A stretch of DNA of 64,000 bases. Source: Streptomyces olivaceus (GTDB lineage: Bacteria; Actinomycetota; Actinomycetes; Streptomycetales; Streptomycetaceae). The notes under the pieces are model-generated. The model did no database searches and had not been told where the DNA came from. It saw only the letters and a list, made by a program, of their open reading frames with translations. Every line of letters begins with the position of its first letter. Position 1 is the stretch's first letter. Shown piece after piece: positions 36,915 to 45,486 of the stretch. The stretch is taken from positions 62,001 to 126,000 of the forward strand of contig NZ_JOFH01000010.1 in the NCBI RefSeq assembly GCF_000721235.1, given 5' to 3'. A program made the position numbers and the translations under genes.

Positions 36915-37322
36915 ATGAACCTCGTCTCGATCCGCGTCATCACGGGCGACGTCGCCCGCCTCGTCGACTTCTACGAGCGCGCCACCGGACTGCGCGCGAC
37001 CTGGGCGACCGAGGACTTCGCGGAACTGCCCACCGCCTCGGGCACCCTGGCGATCGGCAGCACCCGCACCGTGCCGCTCTTCGCCCCCGGCTCCGCCCGG
37101 CCGGCCGACAACCGCAGCGTCATCATCGAGTTCCTCGTCGAGGACGTGGACGCCGTGCACCGCAACCTGACCGGATACGTCACCGAGTTCGTCAAGGAGC
37201 CCACGACCATGCCCTGGGGCAACCGGGCGCTCCTCTTCCGCGACCCCGACGGCAACCTGGTCAACTTCTTCACACCGGTGAGCCCGGCCGCCGTCGAGAA
37301 GTTCGCCGGCGTCGCCCGCTGA
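36915..37322 (+). CDS. VOC-family protein (glyoxalase/bleomycin-resistance fold)
   Basis: 135 residues: MNLVSIRVITGDVARLVDFY opens the first beta-alpha-beta unit and ALLFRDPDGNLVNFFTPV closes the second, as in vicinal-oxygen-chelate proteins. It could be a small-molecule binding, lyase or dioxygenase type; metal ligands cannot be assigned. ATG 36915 has GGGAGG 5 bases upstream. It lies in the same direction as the DoxX-like gene and may belong to the same LysR regulon. Confidence 0.85.
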   Translation: MNLVSIRVITGDVARLVDFYERATGLRATWATEDFAELPTASGTLAIGSTRTVPLFAPGSARPADNRSVIIEFLVEDVDAVHRNLTGYVTEFVKEPTTMPWGNRALLFRDPDGNLVNFFTPVSPAAVEKFAGVAR

Positions 37323-37348
37323 GGGCCGCGGGCACGCGGCGGCGGCCC

Positions 37349-37660
37349 CTACTCCTTGTCCTTGTCCTTCTTGTCGTCCCGCTCCTCGTCGTTGTCGAGG
37401 GACTTCAGGAAGTCGGGGTTGTCGTCCGGCGCCACCCACTGCCGCCGGCCGCCGCCCTGCCAGGGGGACGTGCCGGCCGGCTGCCGCTTCTTGCCGGCGA
37501 TGATCCAGGAGATCGAGCCGACCAGCGGGAAGACCAGCACGAGGATCGCCCACAGCGGCTTGGGCATGTGGCGGATGTCCGAGTCCTTCGTGCTGATGCA
37601 GTCGATGAACGCGTAGACGCTCAGGGCCAGGGGGACGAGGAACATCAGCACCCGGAGCAT
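37349..37660 (-). CDS. Small membrane protein, phospholipase D nuclease N-terminal-like
   Basis: 103 residues. The first 60 contain two membrane helices ([20 protein letters not shown] and [20 protein letters not shown]), with the intervening loop [12 protein letters not shown]. This is the PLDc_N small-domain pattern, found in many actinobacterial proteins of unknown role. The tail is charged, ending [12 protein letters not shown] 37660 has GGAGAGG 3-4 bases upstream. It is divergent from the UbiD-like menaquinone gene. Confidence 0.8.
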   Translation of the reverse strand: MLRVLMFLVPLALSVYAFIDCISTKDSDIRHMPKPLWAILVLVFPLVGSISWIIAGKKRQPAGTSPWQGGGRRQWVAPDDNPDFLKSLDNDEERDDKKDKDKE

Positions 37661-37748
37661 GGGCCTCTCCAGCTCAAGCGAGGGGTGGGGACGCGTCACG
37701 GGCCCCCAGGTACAGGGCCAGGGTAACCGCTCGGGGATACTGGGCGGC

Positions 37749-39206
37749 ATGGCTTACGACGATCTTCGCTCCCTGCTCAGGGCCCTGGAGCGCGAGGGCG
37801 ACCTCAAGCGCATCAAGGCCGAGGTCGACCCGCACCTGGAGGTCGGGGAGATCGTCGACCGGGTGAACAAGGCGGGCGGCCCGGCGTTGCTCTTCGAGAA
37901 CGTGAAGGGCTCCGACATGCCCCTCGCGATGAACGTCTTCGGCACCGACCGCCGCCTGCTCAAGGCCCTCGGACTCAAGGCGTACTCCGACATCTCGGAC
38001 AAGATCGGCGGCCTGCTCCGCCCCGAGCTGCCGCAGGGCTTCGTCGGCGTGCGCGAGGCCTTCGGGAAGCTCGGCGCGATGACGCACGTACCGCCGAAGA
38101 AGGTGAAGGCGGACAGCGCGCCCGTCCAGGAGGTGGTCCTCACCGGCGACGACGTGGACCTCGACCGCCTCCCGGCCCTCTTCACCTGGCCGGACGACGG
38201 CGGCTCCTTCTTCAACCTGGGCCTGACCCACACCAAGGACCCGGAGACGGGCATCCGGAACCTGGGCCTGTACCGGCTCCAGCGCCACGACAGGCGCACC
38301 ATCGGCATGCACTGGCAGATCCACAAGGACAGCCGCAACCACTACCAGGTCGCCGCCCGGCGCGGTGAGCGGCTGCCGGTCGCGATCGCCTTCGGCTGCC
38401 CGCCCGCTGTGACGTACGCCTCCACCGCCCCGCTCCCCGGCGACATCGACGAGTACCTGTTCGCCGGGTTCCTCCAGGGCAAGCGGATCGAGATGGTCGA
38501 CTGCAGGACGGTCCCGCTCCAGGTCCCCGCGCAGGCCGAGGTCGTCATCGAGGGCTGGCTGGAGCCGGGCGAGATGCTCCCCGAGGGGCCCTTCGGCGAC
38601 CACACCGGCTTCTACACCCCGCAGGAGCCGTTCCCCGCCCTGAAGATCGACTGCGTGACGATGCGGAAGCGCCCGCTGCTCCAGTCGATCGTGGTCGGCC
38701 GCCCGCCGACGGAGGACGGCCCCCTCGGGCGGGCCACGGAGCGCTTCTTCCTCCCGCTCCTCAAGATCATCGTCCCGGACATCGTGGACTACCACCTCCC
38801 CGAGGCCGGCGGCTTCCACAACTGCGCGATCGTCTCGATCGACAAGAAGTACCCCAAGCACGCCCAGAAGGTGATGCACGCCGTCTGGGGCGCGCACATG
38901 ATGTCCCTGACCAAGCTGATCGTGGTCGTCGACTCCGACTGCGACGTCCACGACCTGCACGAGGTCGCCTGGCGGGCGCTCGGCAACACCGACTACGGCC
39001 GTGACCTCACCGTCGTGGAAGGCCCGGTGGACCACCTCGACCACGCCTCCTACCAGCAGTTCTGGGGCGGCAAGGCGGGCATCGACGCGACGCGGAAGCT
39101 GCCCGAGGAGGGGTACACCCGCGACGGGGGCTGGCCGGACATGGTGCTGTCCGACCCGGATACGGCGGCGAAGGTCGACCGCCGCTGGAAGGAGTACGGA
39201 CTGTGA
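37749..39206 (+). CDS. mqnL: UbiD-family decarboxylase of the futalosine menaquinone pathway
   Basis: 485 residues, full-length UbiD family ([20 protein letters not shown], then [40 protein letters not shown] and a late [20 protein letters not shown]). Such enzymes use prenylated FMN, supplied by the UbiX-like product of this cluster, to decarboxylate an aromatic acid, here probably prenylated 1,4-dihydroxy-6-naphthoate. In S. coelicolor the equivalent gene is SCO4490. The stop overlaps mqnP by GTGA. Confidence 0.92.
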   Translation: MAYDDLRSLLRALEREGDLKRIKAEVDPHLEVGEIVDRVNKAGGPALLFENVKGSDMPLAMNVFGTDRRLLKALGLKAYSDISDKIGGLLRPELPQGFVGVREAFGKLGAMTHVPPKKVKADSAPVQEVVLTGDDVDLDRLPALFTWPDDGGSFFNLGLTHTKDPETGIRNLGLYRLQRHDRRTIGMHWQIHKDSRNHYQVAARRGERLPVAIAFGCPPAVTYASTAPLPGDIDEYLFAGFLQGKRIEMVDCRTVPLQVPAQAEVVIEGWLEPGEMLPEGPFGDHTGFYTPQEPFPALKIDCVTMRKRPLLQSIVVGRPPTEDGPLGRATERFFLPLLKIIVPDIVDYHLPEAGGFHNCAIVSIDKKYPKHAQKVMHAVWGAHMMSLTKLIVVVDSDCDVHDLHEVAWRALGNTDYGRDLTVVEGPVDHLDHASYQQFWGGKAGIDATRKLPEEGYTRDGGWPDMVLSDPDTAAKVDRRWKEYGL

Positions 39207-40108
39207 CGTCGGCTTCCGCCGCCCTGCCGCAGCAGCCGGGGCGCACCAAAGCGTTCCTGCGCCTGGTGATGATCGAGCACTCGGTGTTCGCGCTGCCCTT
39301 CGCCTACATCGCCGCGCTGACCGCGATGTACCGGTGGGACGAGAACATCCACTGGGGCAGGCTGCTCCTGGTCACCGTCGCCATGGTGGGCCTGCGCACC
39401 TTCGCGATGGCGGTCAACCGGATCATCGACCGCGAGATCGACGCCCGCAACCCGCGCACCGCCCACCGCGAACTGGTCACCGGCGCCATGTCGGTCAAGC
39501 ACGCCTGGACCGGCGCGCTGGTCGCCCTCGTCGTCTTCCTCGGCGCGGCGGCCCTGCTCAACCCGCTCTGCCTGGCCCTCGCCCCCGTGGCCGTCGTGCC
39601 GATGGTGCTCTACCCGTACGGCAAGCGGTTCACGAACTTCCCGCAGGCCATCCTGGGCCTCGCGCAGGCCATGGGCCCGATCGGCGGCTGGCTGGCGATC
39701 AGCGGCGAGTGGTCCTGGGAGGCCGTGATCCTCGGCCTGGCGGTCGGCATCTGGATCGGCGGCTTCGACCTGATCTACGCCTGCCAGGACGTCGAGACCG
39801 ACCGGCAGGTCGGAGTGAAGTCCGTCCCCGCCCGCTTCGGCGTCCCGGCCGCGATCTGGGGCGCCCGCGCCTGCCACACGGTCACCACCGCCCTGTTCGC
39901 CTGGTACGCCGTCGCCACCGACGCAGGCGTGTTTTTCTGGCTCGGCCTGCTGATCGTCGCGGGCGCCTTCGGCTACGAGCACACCATCGTCCGCCCCCAC
40001 GACCTGACCCGCCTCAACAGGGCGTTCTTCTCGGTCAACGGCTTCATCGGCATCGCCCTCTTCGTGTGCGCGCTGCTGGACCTGCTGGTTCGGGGCCTGA
40101 CCGTCTGA
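39203..40108 (+). CDS. mqnP: UbiA-family prenyltransferase of the futalosine menaquinone pathway
   Basis: 301 residues, about eight membrane helices. The first prenyl-diphosphate/Mg site is NRIIDREIDARNPRT (N-x3-D-x3-D) and the second is DVETDRQVGVKSVPARFG. It attaches the polyprenyl tail to the naphthoate head group, the same job as MenA but on 1,4-dihydroxy-6-naphthoate. GTG 39203 overlaps the upstream gene by 4 bp. The S. coelicolor counterpart is SCO4491. Confidence 0.93.
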   Translation: MTSASAALPQQPGRTKAFLRLVMIEHSVFALPFAYIAALTAMYRWDENIHWGRLLLVTVAMVGLRTFAMAVNRIIDREIDARNPRTAHRELVTGAMSVKHAWTGALVALVVFLGAAALLNPLCLALAPVAVVPMVLYPYGKRFTNFPQAILGLAQAMGPIGGWLAISGEWSWEAVILGLAVGIWIGGFDLIYACQDVETDRQVGVKSVPARFGVPAAIWGARACHTVTTALFAWYAVATDAGVFFWLGLLIVAGAFGYEHTIVRPHDLTRLNRAFFSVNGFIGIALFVCALLDLLVRGLTV

Positions 40109-40197
40109 GTTCCGGCCCGCTGCGCGGCCACGTCCCGTGGACCCCGAGGGGCCGGACCGGTCCTGAGGACTGCCCCGTCCCCCGGTAGGCTCGACAT

Positions 40198-40875
40198 GTG
40201 AACCCAGGACAGACGCACCGCGTGCCTTGGATCGTGGGGGTGTCCGGAGCGTCCGGCACCCCGTACGCCGCCGCCGTGCTGCGCGCGCTGATCGCCGCAG
40301 GCGAGAGCGTCGACCTGGTGGTCAGCCGGGCCTCGCGGCTCACCCTGCTCGACGAGACCGGCATCTCCTTCCGCGACGCCCACTGGCAGCAGGACCTGCG
40401 CGCATGGCTGGACCGCGGAGCCGACGGCAAGCCGGGCACGTTCGACACGGACGTCTCCGGCGTACGGCACTGGAGCGCGGGCGACCTCGCGGCCGGGCCG
40501 TCCTCGGGGTCGTACCCGACGAAGGGCATGCTGATCGTGCCCGCGTCGACGGCCTGCGTGGCCGGTGTCGCGCTCGGGCTGTCGAAGGACCTGCTCCAGC
40601 GGACCGCGAGCGTCACCCTCAAGGAACGCCGGCGGCTCGTCGTCGCCGTACGGGAGAGCCCGCTGGACGGCCGCACCCTGCGGCACCTGGTGGCGCTGGA
40701 CGACGCGGGCGCGGCCGTGGTGCCCGCCTCCCCGGCCTTCTACGCGGGGGCGACGCACATCCAGGACCTGGTGGACTTCGTCGCCGGACGCGTCCTCGAC
40801 GCGGCGGGCGTCGAGCACGGTCTCTACCGCCGCTGGCGCGGCGAGCTGGGCGCGGCCCGCCCGCCGGGCACCTGA
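40198..40875 (+). CDS. mqnM: UbiX-type flavin prenyltransferase
   Basis: 225 residues. The FMN-binding start VPWIVGVSGASGTPYAAAVL and the core PASTACVAGVALGLSKDLLQ followed by RTASVTLKERRRLVVAVRE are diagnostic of UbiX. It makes prenylated FMN for the UbiD-like decarboxylase encoded two genes upstream. Start GTG 40198, 90 bp after mqnP. A short insert (RGADGKPGTFDTDVSGV) is typical of the actinobacterial form. The S. coelicolor counterpart is SCO4492. Confidence 0.93.
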   Translation: MNPGQTHRVPWIVGVSGASGTPYAAAVLRALIAAGESVDLVVSRASRLTLLDETGISFRDAHWQQDLRAWLDRGADGKPGTFDTDVSGVRHWSAGDLAAGPSSGSYPTKGMLIVPASTACVAGVALGLSKDLLQRTASVTLKERRRLVVAVRESPLDGRTLRHLVALDDAGAAVVPASPAFYAGATHIQDLVDFVAGRVLDAAGVEHGLYRRWRGELGAARPPGT

Positions 40876-40958
40876 GCACCATCCCCCCCCACGCACCATC
40901 CCCCACGCACCTTTGTTACCCACATCTTCAGAATTCTTCAGTGGAAGGCTTCGATCGC

Positions 40959-41417
40959 ATGGACGCGGTGGACAGGCAGCTCATCCAGGCCCTGAGGGAG
41001 AACGGCCGGGCCTCCTACGCCGAGCTGGGGCGCCTCGTCGGGCTCTCGGGACCCAGCGTCACCGACCGCATCAACCGGCTGGAGGCGGCCGGCGTCATCA
41101 CCGGCTACCGGGCCACCGTCGACGCCGCCTCGCTCGGCCTCGGCGTCACCGCCCTGATCGGCGTCTCGCTCTCCGACGCGGCCGACCACGACGACGTCGC
41201 CCAGCGGCTCAAGGAGCTGCGGGAGATCGAGGACTGCTGGTTCATCGCCGGCGACGACTCCTACATGCTCAAGGCGCGCGCGGCGGACGTGGACGCCCTG
41301 GAGAGCATCATCCGGCGGCTGTCGGGCACCAAGGGCGTGTCCAGGACCCGCACCACCATCGTCCTCTCCACGAAGTGGGAGAACAGGGTGGGCGAACTGC
41401 CCGAAGAGGTCCAGTAG
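40959..41417 (+). CDS. Lrp/AsnC-family regulator
   Basis: 152 residues, normal for the family: an N-terminal helix-turn-helix (DAVDRQLIQALRENGRASYA, ELGRLVGLSGPSVTDRINRL) and a C-terminal RAM ligand/oligomer domain (ALIGVSLSDAADHDDVAQRL, DCWFIAGDDSYMLKARAADV). ATG 40959 follows GGAAGG by 10 bases. It stands inside the menaquinone cluster between the UbiX-like gene and mqnE, so it may control menaquinone synthesis, possibly in response to an amino acid. The region just before it (40911-40945) is AT-rich and contains AGAATTCT, a possible binding or promoter site. Confidence 0.9.
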   Translation: MDAVDRQLIQALRENGRASYAELGRLVGLSGPSVTDRINRLEAAGVITGYRATVDAASLGLGVTALIGVSLSDAADHDDVAQRLKELREIEDCWFIAGDDSYMLKARAADVDALESIIRRLSGTKGVSRTRTTIVLSTKWENRVGELPEEVQ

Positions 41418-41461
41418 CAGGCGCGTACTGTTGACCAGTCTGTCTCAGAAAGAGGTATCGC

Positions 41462-42625
41462 ATGGACGCCGGGCTCAAGCGCGAGCTGGAGCAGAAGGTC
41501 CGTTCCGGTGAGCGGCTGTCCCGTGAGGACGGCATCGCGCTGTACGAGTCGGACGACCTCGCCTGGCTCGGCGGTCTCGCGCACGAGGTGCGGACGCGGA
41601 AGAACGGCGACGTCGTCCACTTCAACGTCAACCGCCACCTGAACATGACCAACGTGTGCACCGCCTCCTGCGCGTACTGCTCCTTCCAGCGCAAGCCGGG
41701 GGAGAAGGACGCGTACACGATGCGCATCGAGGAGGCGGTGAAGCTCGCCAAGGCGATGGAGGGCGAGAACCTCACCGAGCTGCACATCGTCAACGGCCTG
41801 CACCCCAATCTGCCGTGGCGCTACTACCCGCGCTCGCTGCGCGAACTGAAGGCCGCGCTGCCCGACGTGTCGCTCAAGGCCTTCACGGCCACCGAGATCC
41901 ACCACTTCGAGACGATCTCCGGGATGTCCGCCTCCGACATCCTGGACGAGCTGATCGACGCCGGTCTGGAGTCGCTCACCGGCGGCGGCGCCGAGATCTT
42001 CGACTGGGAGGTGCGGCAGCACATCGTCGACCACCGCACCCACTGGGAGGACTGGTCCCGCATCCACCGCCTGGCGCACGAGAAGGGCCTGAAGACCCCG
42101 TGCACCATGCTCTACGGCCACATCGAGGAGCCCCGCCACCGCGTGGACCACGTGCTGCGCCTGCGTGAGCTGCAGGACGAGACGAACGGCTTCCAGGTCT
42201 TCATCCCGCTGCGCTACCAGCACGACTTCGTGGACATGAAGGACGGCAAGGTCCGCAACCGGCTCCAGGCGCGGACGCAGATGGCGACCGGCGCGGAGGC
42301 CCTGAAGACCTTCGCCGTCTCCCGCCTCCTGTTCGACAACGTCCCGCACGTGAAGGTCTTCTGGGTCATGCACGGCGTGCAGACGGCCCAGCTGGCCCTC
42401 CAGCACGGCGCGGACGACATGGACGGCTCGGTGGTCGAGTACAAGATCACCCACGACGCGGACGACTTCGGCACGCCGAACAAGCTGACCCGCGAGGACC
42501 TGCTCGACCTGATCCGCGACGCCGGGTTCCGCCCGGTCGAGCGGAACACGCGGTACGAGATCCTCCGGGAGTACGACGGAGCCGACCCGGCGCGTCGGGA
42601 GTCGCCGCAGCCGATGCGGGTCTGA
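41462..42625 (+). CDS. mqnE: Aminofutalosine synthase
   Basis: 387-residue radical SAM enzyme. The cluster cysteines are C66, C70 and C73 in NVCTASCAYCSFQRKPG. Other family stretches are HIVNGLHPNLPWRYYPRSLR, HHFETISGMSASDILDEL and GGGAEIFDWEVRQHIVDHRT. It joins 3-[(1-carboxyvinyl)oxy]benzoate, the MqnA product, to the adenosyl part of SAM to give aminofutalosine. MqnC has a similar motif but differs in the flanks; the context with UbiA/D/X-like genes and the match to SCO4494 favour MqnE. Confidence 0.94.
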   Translation: MDAGLKRELEQKVRSGERLSREDGIALYESDDLAWLGGLAHEVRTRKNGDVVHFNVNRHLNMTNVCTASCAYCSFQRKPGEKDAYTMRIEEAVKLAKAMEGENLTELHIVNGLHPNLPWRYYPRSLRELKAALPDVSLKAFTATEIHHFETISGMSASDILDELIDAGLESLTGGGAEIFDWEVRQHIVDHRTHWEDWSRIHRLAHEKGLKTPCTMLYGHIEEPRHRVDHVLRLRELQDETNGFQVFIPLRYQHDFVDMKDGKVRNRLQARTQMATGAEALKTFAVSRLLFDNVPHVKVFWVMHGVQTAQLALQHGADDMDGSVVEYKITHDADDFGTPNKLTREDLLDLIRDAGFRPVERNTRYEILREYDGADPARRESPQPMRV

Positions 42626-42672
42626 TGCTCCGCGGCAGTTCCTCGGCTGCGGGCCGGTGGGGGCCGGTCGCG

Positions 42673-42753
42673 CAGTTCCCCGCGCCCCTTTGGGCATGTC
42701 CTCACGCCTGCCGACAGGGGCCGGGACTGTCCCGACTCTGGGGCGCGGGGCTG
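42673..42753 (+). terminator. Long inverted repeat of the common Streptomyces type after mqnE
   Basis: CAGTTCCCCGCGCCCC (42673-42688) pairs with GGGGCGCGGGGCTG (42740-42753), leaving a 51-base loop. The left arm is a sequence I know to recur after genes throughout Streptomyces chromosomes as a palindromic intergenic element and putative terminator. It starts 48 bp after the mqnE stop. The long loop makes it less compact than usual. Confidence 0.6.
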
Positions 42754-42786
42754 AACGGGTCCTTGCGTAATGGTTACCATGGCGAC

Positions 42787-43311
42787 GTGTCCCTTACCTT
42801 CACTCTCGACCCGGCAGTCACCCCCGACCTCCGCGACGGCGTGCTCGACCTGTGGACCGACGTGTCCAACGCGGGCGGCGCCGTGGCCTTCGTGCCGCCC
42901 GTGACGCGCGAGGAGGTCCGCCCGGCGCTGGTCAAGCACCTGGTCGGCATGGCCGAGGGCGGCACCCGCCTGCTCGTCGGCCACGACGAGGAGGGCAGGG
43001 TCGCCGCCACCGCGTTCCTCGTACTGAACACGCACCGGCTGATGACCCACTGGCTGTGGCTCTACACGGTCATGGTCCACCCCCGCCACCAGGGCCGCGG
43101 CTACGGCCGGGATCTGATGGCCGCCGCCGCGGACGCGGCCCGCACCGTCGACGGCGTCGAGGCGATCCGCCTCACCTGCCGCGGCGGACTCGGTCTGGAG
43201 CGGTTCTACGAGTCCTGCGGCTACAAGGAGGTCGGCCGGGTCCCCGCCGCGATCCGGGTGGCGCCGGGCGACGACCGCGACGACGTCTTCATGCTCCTGC
43301 CGCTGACCTGA
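42787..43311 (+). CDS. GNAT-family N-acetyltransferase
   Basis: 174 residues. The acetyl-CoA loop is clear in YTVMVHPRHQGRGYGRDLMA, followed by AAADAARTVDGVEAIRLTCR and FYESCGYKEVGRVP. The substrate is unknown. GTG 42787 is the likely start; longer versions would run through the upstream inverted repeat. TAATGGTTACCAT just upstream (42768-42780) looks like promoter DNA very near the start, so the transcript may have a very short leader or none. Confidence 0.85.
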   Translation: MSLTFTLDPAVTPDLRDGVLDLWTDVSNAGGAVAFVPPVTREEVRPALVKHLVGMAEGGTRLLVGHDEEGRVAATAFLVLNTHRLMTHWLWLYTVMVHPRHQGRGYGRDLMAAAADAARTVDGVEAIRLTCRGGLGLERFYESCGYKEVGRVPAAIRVAPGDDRDDVFMLLPLT

Positions 43312-43429
43312 CTCCCGCCGCCGATCGCGACCCTCCCGCGACGGGCCCTGACCCCCCTGCGGGACCGGCACCCCGGCATGTTTCACTGGACGGTGCCCCT
43401 TTGTGCCGGAAACGGAAGAGTGGATTGAG

Positions 43430-43735
43430 ATGCTCCGCTACACGCTGATGCGCCTCGGGATCTTCGTGGGCTGCCTCGTGGCCGTCTGGGGTCTCGTCTA
43501 CGCCGGAGTCTTCCCGCGCGGCCTCGGCGACTCCAACGGCATGTGGATCCTCCTGCTCGCCCTGCTGATCTCCGCCCCCATCAGCTACGTCGCCCTGCGC
43601 AAGGAGCGCGACCGCGCCTCGGTGCGGGTCGTGCGGCGCGTCGACCGCATGAAGGCGAACCTGGACGCCAACCGCGGCCAGGAGGACCTCGCCGACGACG
43701 CGGCGCGCACCCAGGGCCAGGCCTCGGCCTCGTAA
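43430..43735 (+). CDS. DUF4229 small membrane protein
   Basis: 101 residues: two membrane helices (LMRLGIFVGCLVAVWGLVYA and MWILLLALLISAPISYVALR), then a basic cytoplasmic tail (KERDRASVRVVRRVDRMKAN) ending in an acidic/Ala stretch. This is the DUF4229 pattern, a function-unknown actinobacterial family usually near the UbiE/MqnP region. ATG 43430 is chosen over an upstream GTG. Confidence 0.8.
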   Translation: MLRYTLMRLGIFVGCLVAVWGLVYAGVFPRGLGDSNGMWILLLALLISAPISYVALRKERDRASVRVVRRVDRMKANLDANRGQEDLADDAARTQGQASAS

Positions 43736-43824
43736 CACCCGTCACACACCGCCCGCCCCGGCTTCCTCATCCACAGGGAAACCGGGGCGCTTTGCGTTGT
43801 GCGGGCGGTGGTCCACCCCTGCCT

Positions 43825-43868
43825 CTCAAAGTGAGGCTTTGAGTGTCCCAAAGTGCCGGTGTTAAAGT
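43825..43868 (+). promoter_or_regulatory. Promoter with overlapping palindrome before leader peptide
   Basis: CTCAAAG-TGAGG-CTTTGAG (43825-43843) is a perfect 7-bp inverted repeat. Its right end overlaps TTGAGT (43839-43844), a likely -35 box, followed 18 bp later by TAAAGT (43863-43868), a likely -10. The leader peptide ATG follows 7 bases after that. A related CCCAAAG lies between the boxes. The site suggests repressor control in addition to leader-based control. Confidence 0.6.
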
Positions 43869-43875
43869 CGTGTGC

Positions 43876-43977
43876 ATGAACCAAGCAGCCGCGCCGACCT
43901 CACCGCAGCGCCCGGCGCTCGTGGCGCGCCTGCACGTGGACCTCTGCCGGTGCGCGTCCGCGAACTGTCGCCCCTGA
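43876..43977 (+). CDS. Cysteine-rich leader peptide, 33 residues
   Basis: ATG 43876 to TGA 43977 encodes a short peptide whose end reads ALVARLHVDLCRCASANCRP. This closely matches the actinobacterial putative leader peptides (pattern LHVDLCR...C) found upstream of sulfate and cysteine uptake genes. Cysteines are at 24, 26 and 31, so ribosome pausing at these codons would report cysteinyl-tRNA shortage. It lies 106 bp before the DAACS symporter gene, the expected place for attenuation of a cystine or sulfur-compound importer. The peptide is far too short to be an enzyme and is best seen as a regulatory frame. Confidence 0.75.
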   Translation: MNQAAAPTSPQRPALVARLHVDLCRCASANCRP

Positions 43978-44083
43978 CGTTCCCCCTCATTCCGCCGTCC
44001 TCCACGTCCCCCAGCGTCGATCCGCGTCTCACCACGTCAGCTCAGCGCAACCCCCGCGTCCCGTCCCCTTACGGAGCATGTCC

Positions 44084-45427
44084 GTGTCCTCTTCCTCGTC
44101 TCCCTCTTCCTCACCGGTGTCCTCGGTCACGAAGTACCTCAAGATCCCTTTCTGGGCGCAGATACTCGCCGGTCTCGTGCTCGGCGTGCTGCTGGGCTGG
44201 CTGGCCCGCAGCCAGGACATATCCTGGCTGGTCACCACCTTGGAGAAGGTCGGTGACACCTTCATCGGCCTGCTGAAGCTGGCCGTCGCCCCGCTCGTCT
44301 TCTTCGCGATCCTGGTGTCGATCACCAACCTGCGGAAGGTCAACAACGCGGCCCGCCTGGCGTCCCGCACCCTCCTCTGGTTCATGGTCACGTCGCTGAT
44401 CGCGGTGGCCATCGGCCTCGTCATCGGCCTCGTCACCAACCCCGGCTCCGGCACCGGCCTCACCCCGGCCGACGGCGCCAAGCCCGAACACACCGGTTCC
44501 TGGATCGACTTCCTGACCGGCATCGTGCCGACCGACGTCATCACGCCGTTCACCGAGCTGAACGTCCTCCAGATCGTCTTCATGGCCGCCGTCGCCGGTA
44601 TCGCCGCCCTCCAGCTCGGCGAGAAGGCCCAGCCGATCCTGAACCTGAGCGAGTCCGTCCTCGAACTCCTCCAGAAGGCCCTGTGGTGGGTCATCCGCCT
44701 CGCCCCGCTCGGCACCGTCGGCCTCATCGGCAAGGCCATCGCCACCTACGGCTGGGACCTCCTCGGCAAGTACGCGACCTTCACCGCCGACATCTACGTC
44801 GGCTGCGCGATCGTCATGTTCGTGGTCTACCCGACGCTGCTGGCCACCGTCGCCAAGGCGAGCCCGCTCCAGTTCTTCAAGGGCGCCTGGCCCGCCATCC
44901 AGCTCGGCTTCGTCTCCCGCTCCTCCGTCGGCACCATGCCGCTCACCCAGAAGGTCACCGAGCGCCTCGGCGTGCCGAAGGAGTACGCGTCCTTCGCCGT
45001 CCCCTTCGGCGCGACGACCAAGATGGACGGCTGCGCCGCGGTCTACCCGGCGATCGCCGCGATCTTCGTCGCCCAGATCTTCGGCATCGACCTGGGGGTC
45101 GGCGACTACCTGCTGATCGCCTTCGTCTCCGTGGTCGGTTCCGCCGCCACGGCCGGTCTCACCGGCGCCACGGTCATGCTCACCCTGACCCTCTCCACCC
45201 TGGGCCTGCCCATGGAGGGCGTCGGCCTCCTCCTCGCCATCGACCCGATCCTGGACATGATGCGCACGGCCACGAACGTCGCCGGCCAGGCGCTGGTCCC
45301 GGTGATCGTCTCCGCCCGCGAGGGACTGCTCGACCGCAAGGCCTACGACGAGGCCCACGCCTCGCCGATCGACGAGCCGGAGCGGAAGCGGGAGCAGGAG
45401 CCGGAGCCGGTTCCGGCAGCCGCCTGA
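44084..45427 (+). CDS. Dicarboxylate/amino acid:cation symporter (DAACS), probable cystine importer
   Basis: 447 residues, about eight helices plus two re-entrant hairpins. Family signatures: FIGLLKLAVAPLVFFAILVS, QLGFVSRSSVGTMPLTQKVT (the serine-rich hairpin), SFAVPFGATTKMDGCAAVYP and DMMRTATNVAGQALVPVIVS. The last gives the substrate-binding NxxGD-like region as TNVAGQ, which differs from the NxxGD of C4-dicarboxylate DctA, closer to TcyP-type cystine carriers. The upstream Cys-rich leader supports this. GTG 44084 sits 7 bases from GGAG (44073-44076); ATG 44078 is only 1 base away and less likely. Confidence 0.85.
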   Translation: MSSSSSPSSSPVSSVTKYLKIPFWAQILAGLVLGVLLGWLARSQDISWLVTTLEKVGDTFIGLLKLAVAPLVFFAILVSITNLRKVNNAARLASRTLLWFMVTSLIAVAIGLVIGLVTNPGSGTGLTPADGAKPEHTGSWIDFLTGIVPTDVITPFTELNVLQIVFMAAVAGIAALQLGEKAQPILNLSESVLELLQKALWWVIRLAPLGTVGLIGKAIATYGWDLLGKYATFTADIYVGCAIVMFVVYPTLLATVAKASPLQFFKGAWPAIQLGFVSRSSVGTMPLTQKVTERLGVPKEYASFAVPFGATTKMDGCAAVYPAIAAIFVAQIFGIDLGVGDYLLIAFVSVVGSAATAGLTGATVMLTLTLSTLGLPMEGVGLLLAIDPILDMMRTATNVAGQALVPVIVSAREGLLDRKAYDEAHASPIDEPERKREQEPEPVPAAA

Positions 45428-45451
45428 CCGCCGGCCGGCCCGACAGGACCC

Positions 45452-45484
45452 GACGCCCCGCACCGGCACCCGGTGCGGGGCGTC
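45452..45484. terminator. Bidirectional hairpin between symporter and VOC genes
   Basis: GACGCCCCGCACCGG (45452-45466) and its exact complement (45470-45484) form a 15-bp stem with a 3-base loop. It lies between convergent stops at 45427 and 45487, so it can serve both genes. Confidence 0.9.
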
Positions 45485-45486
45485 CG

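Noticed and set aside
44078..44080. ATG as symporter start
   Set aside because: Only one base separates it from GGAG; GTG 44084 has normal 7-base spacing.
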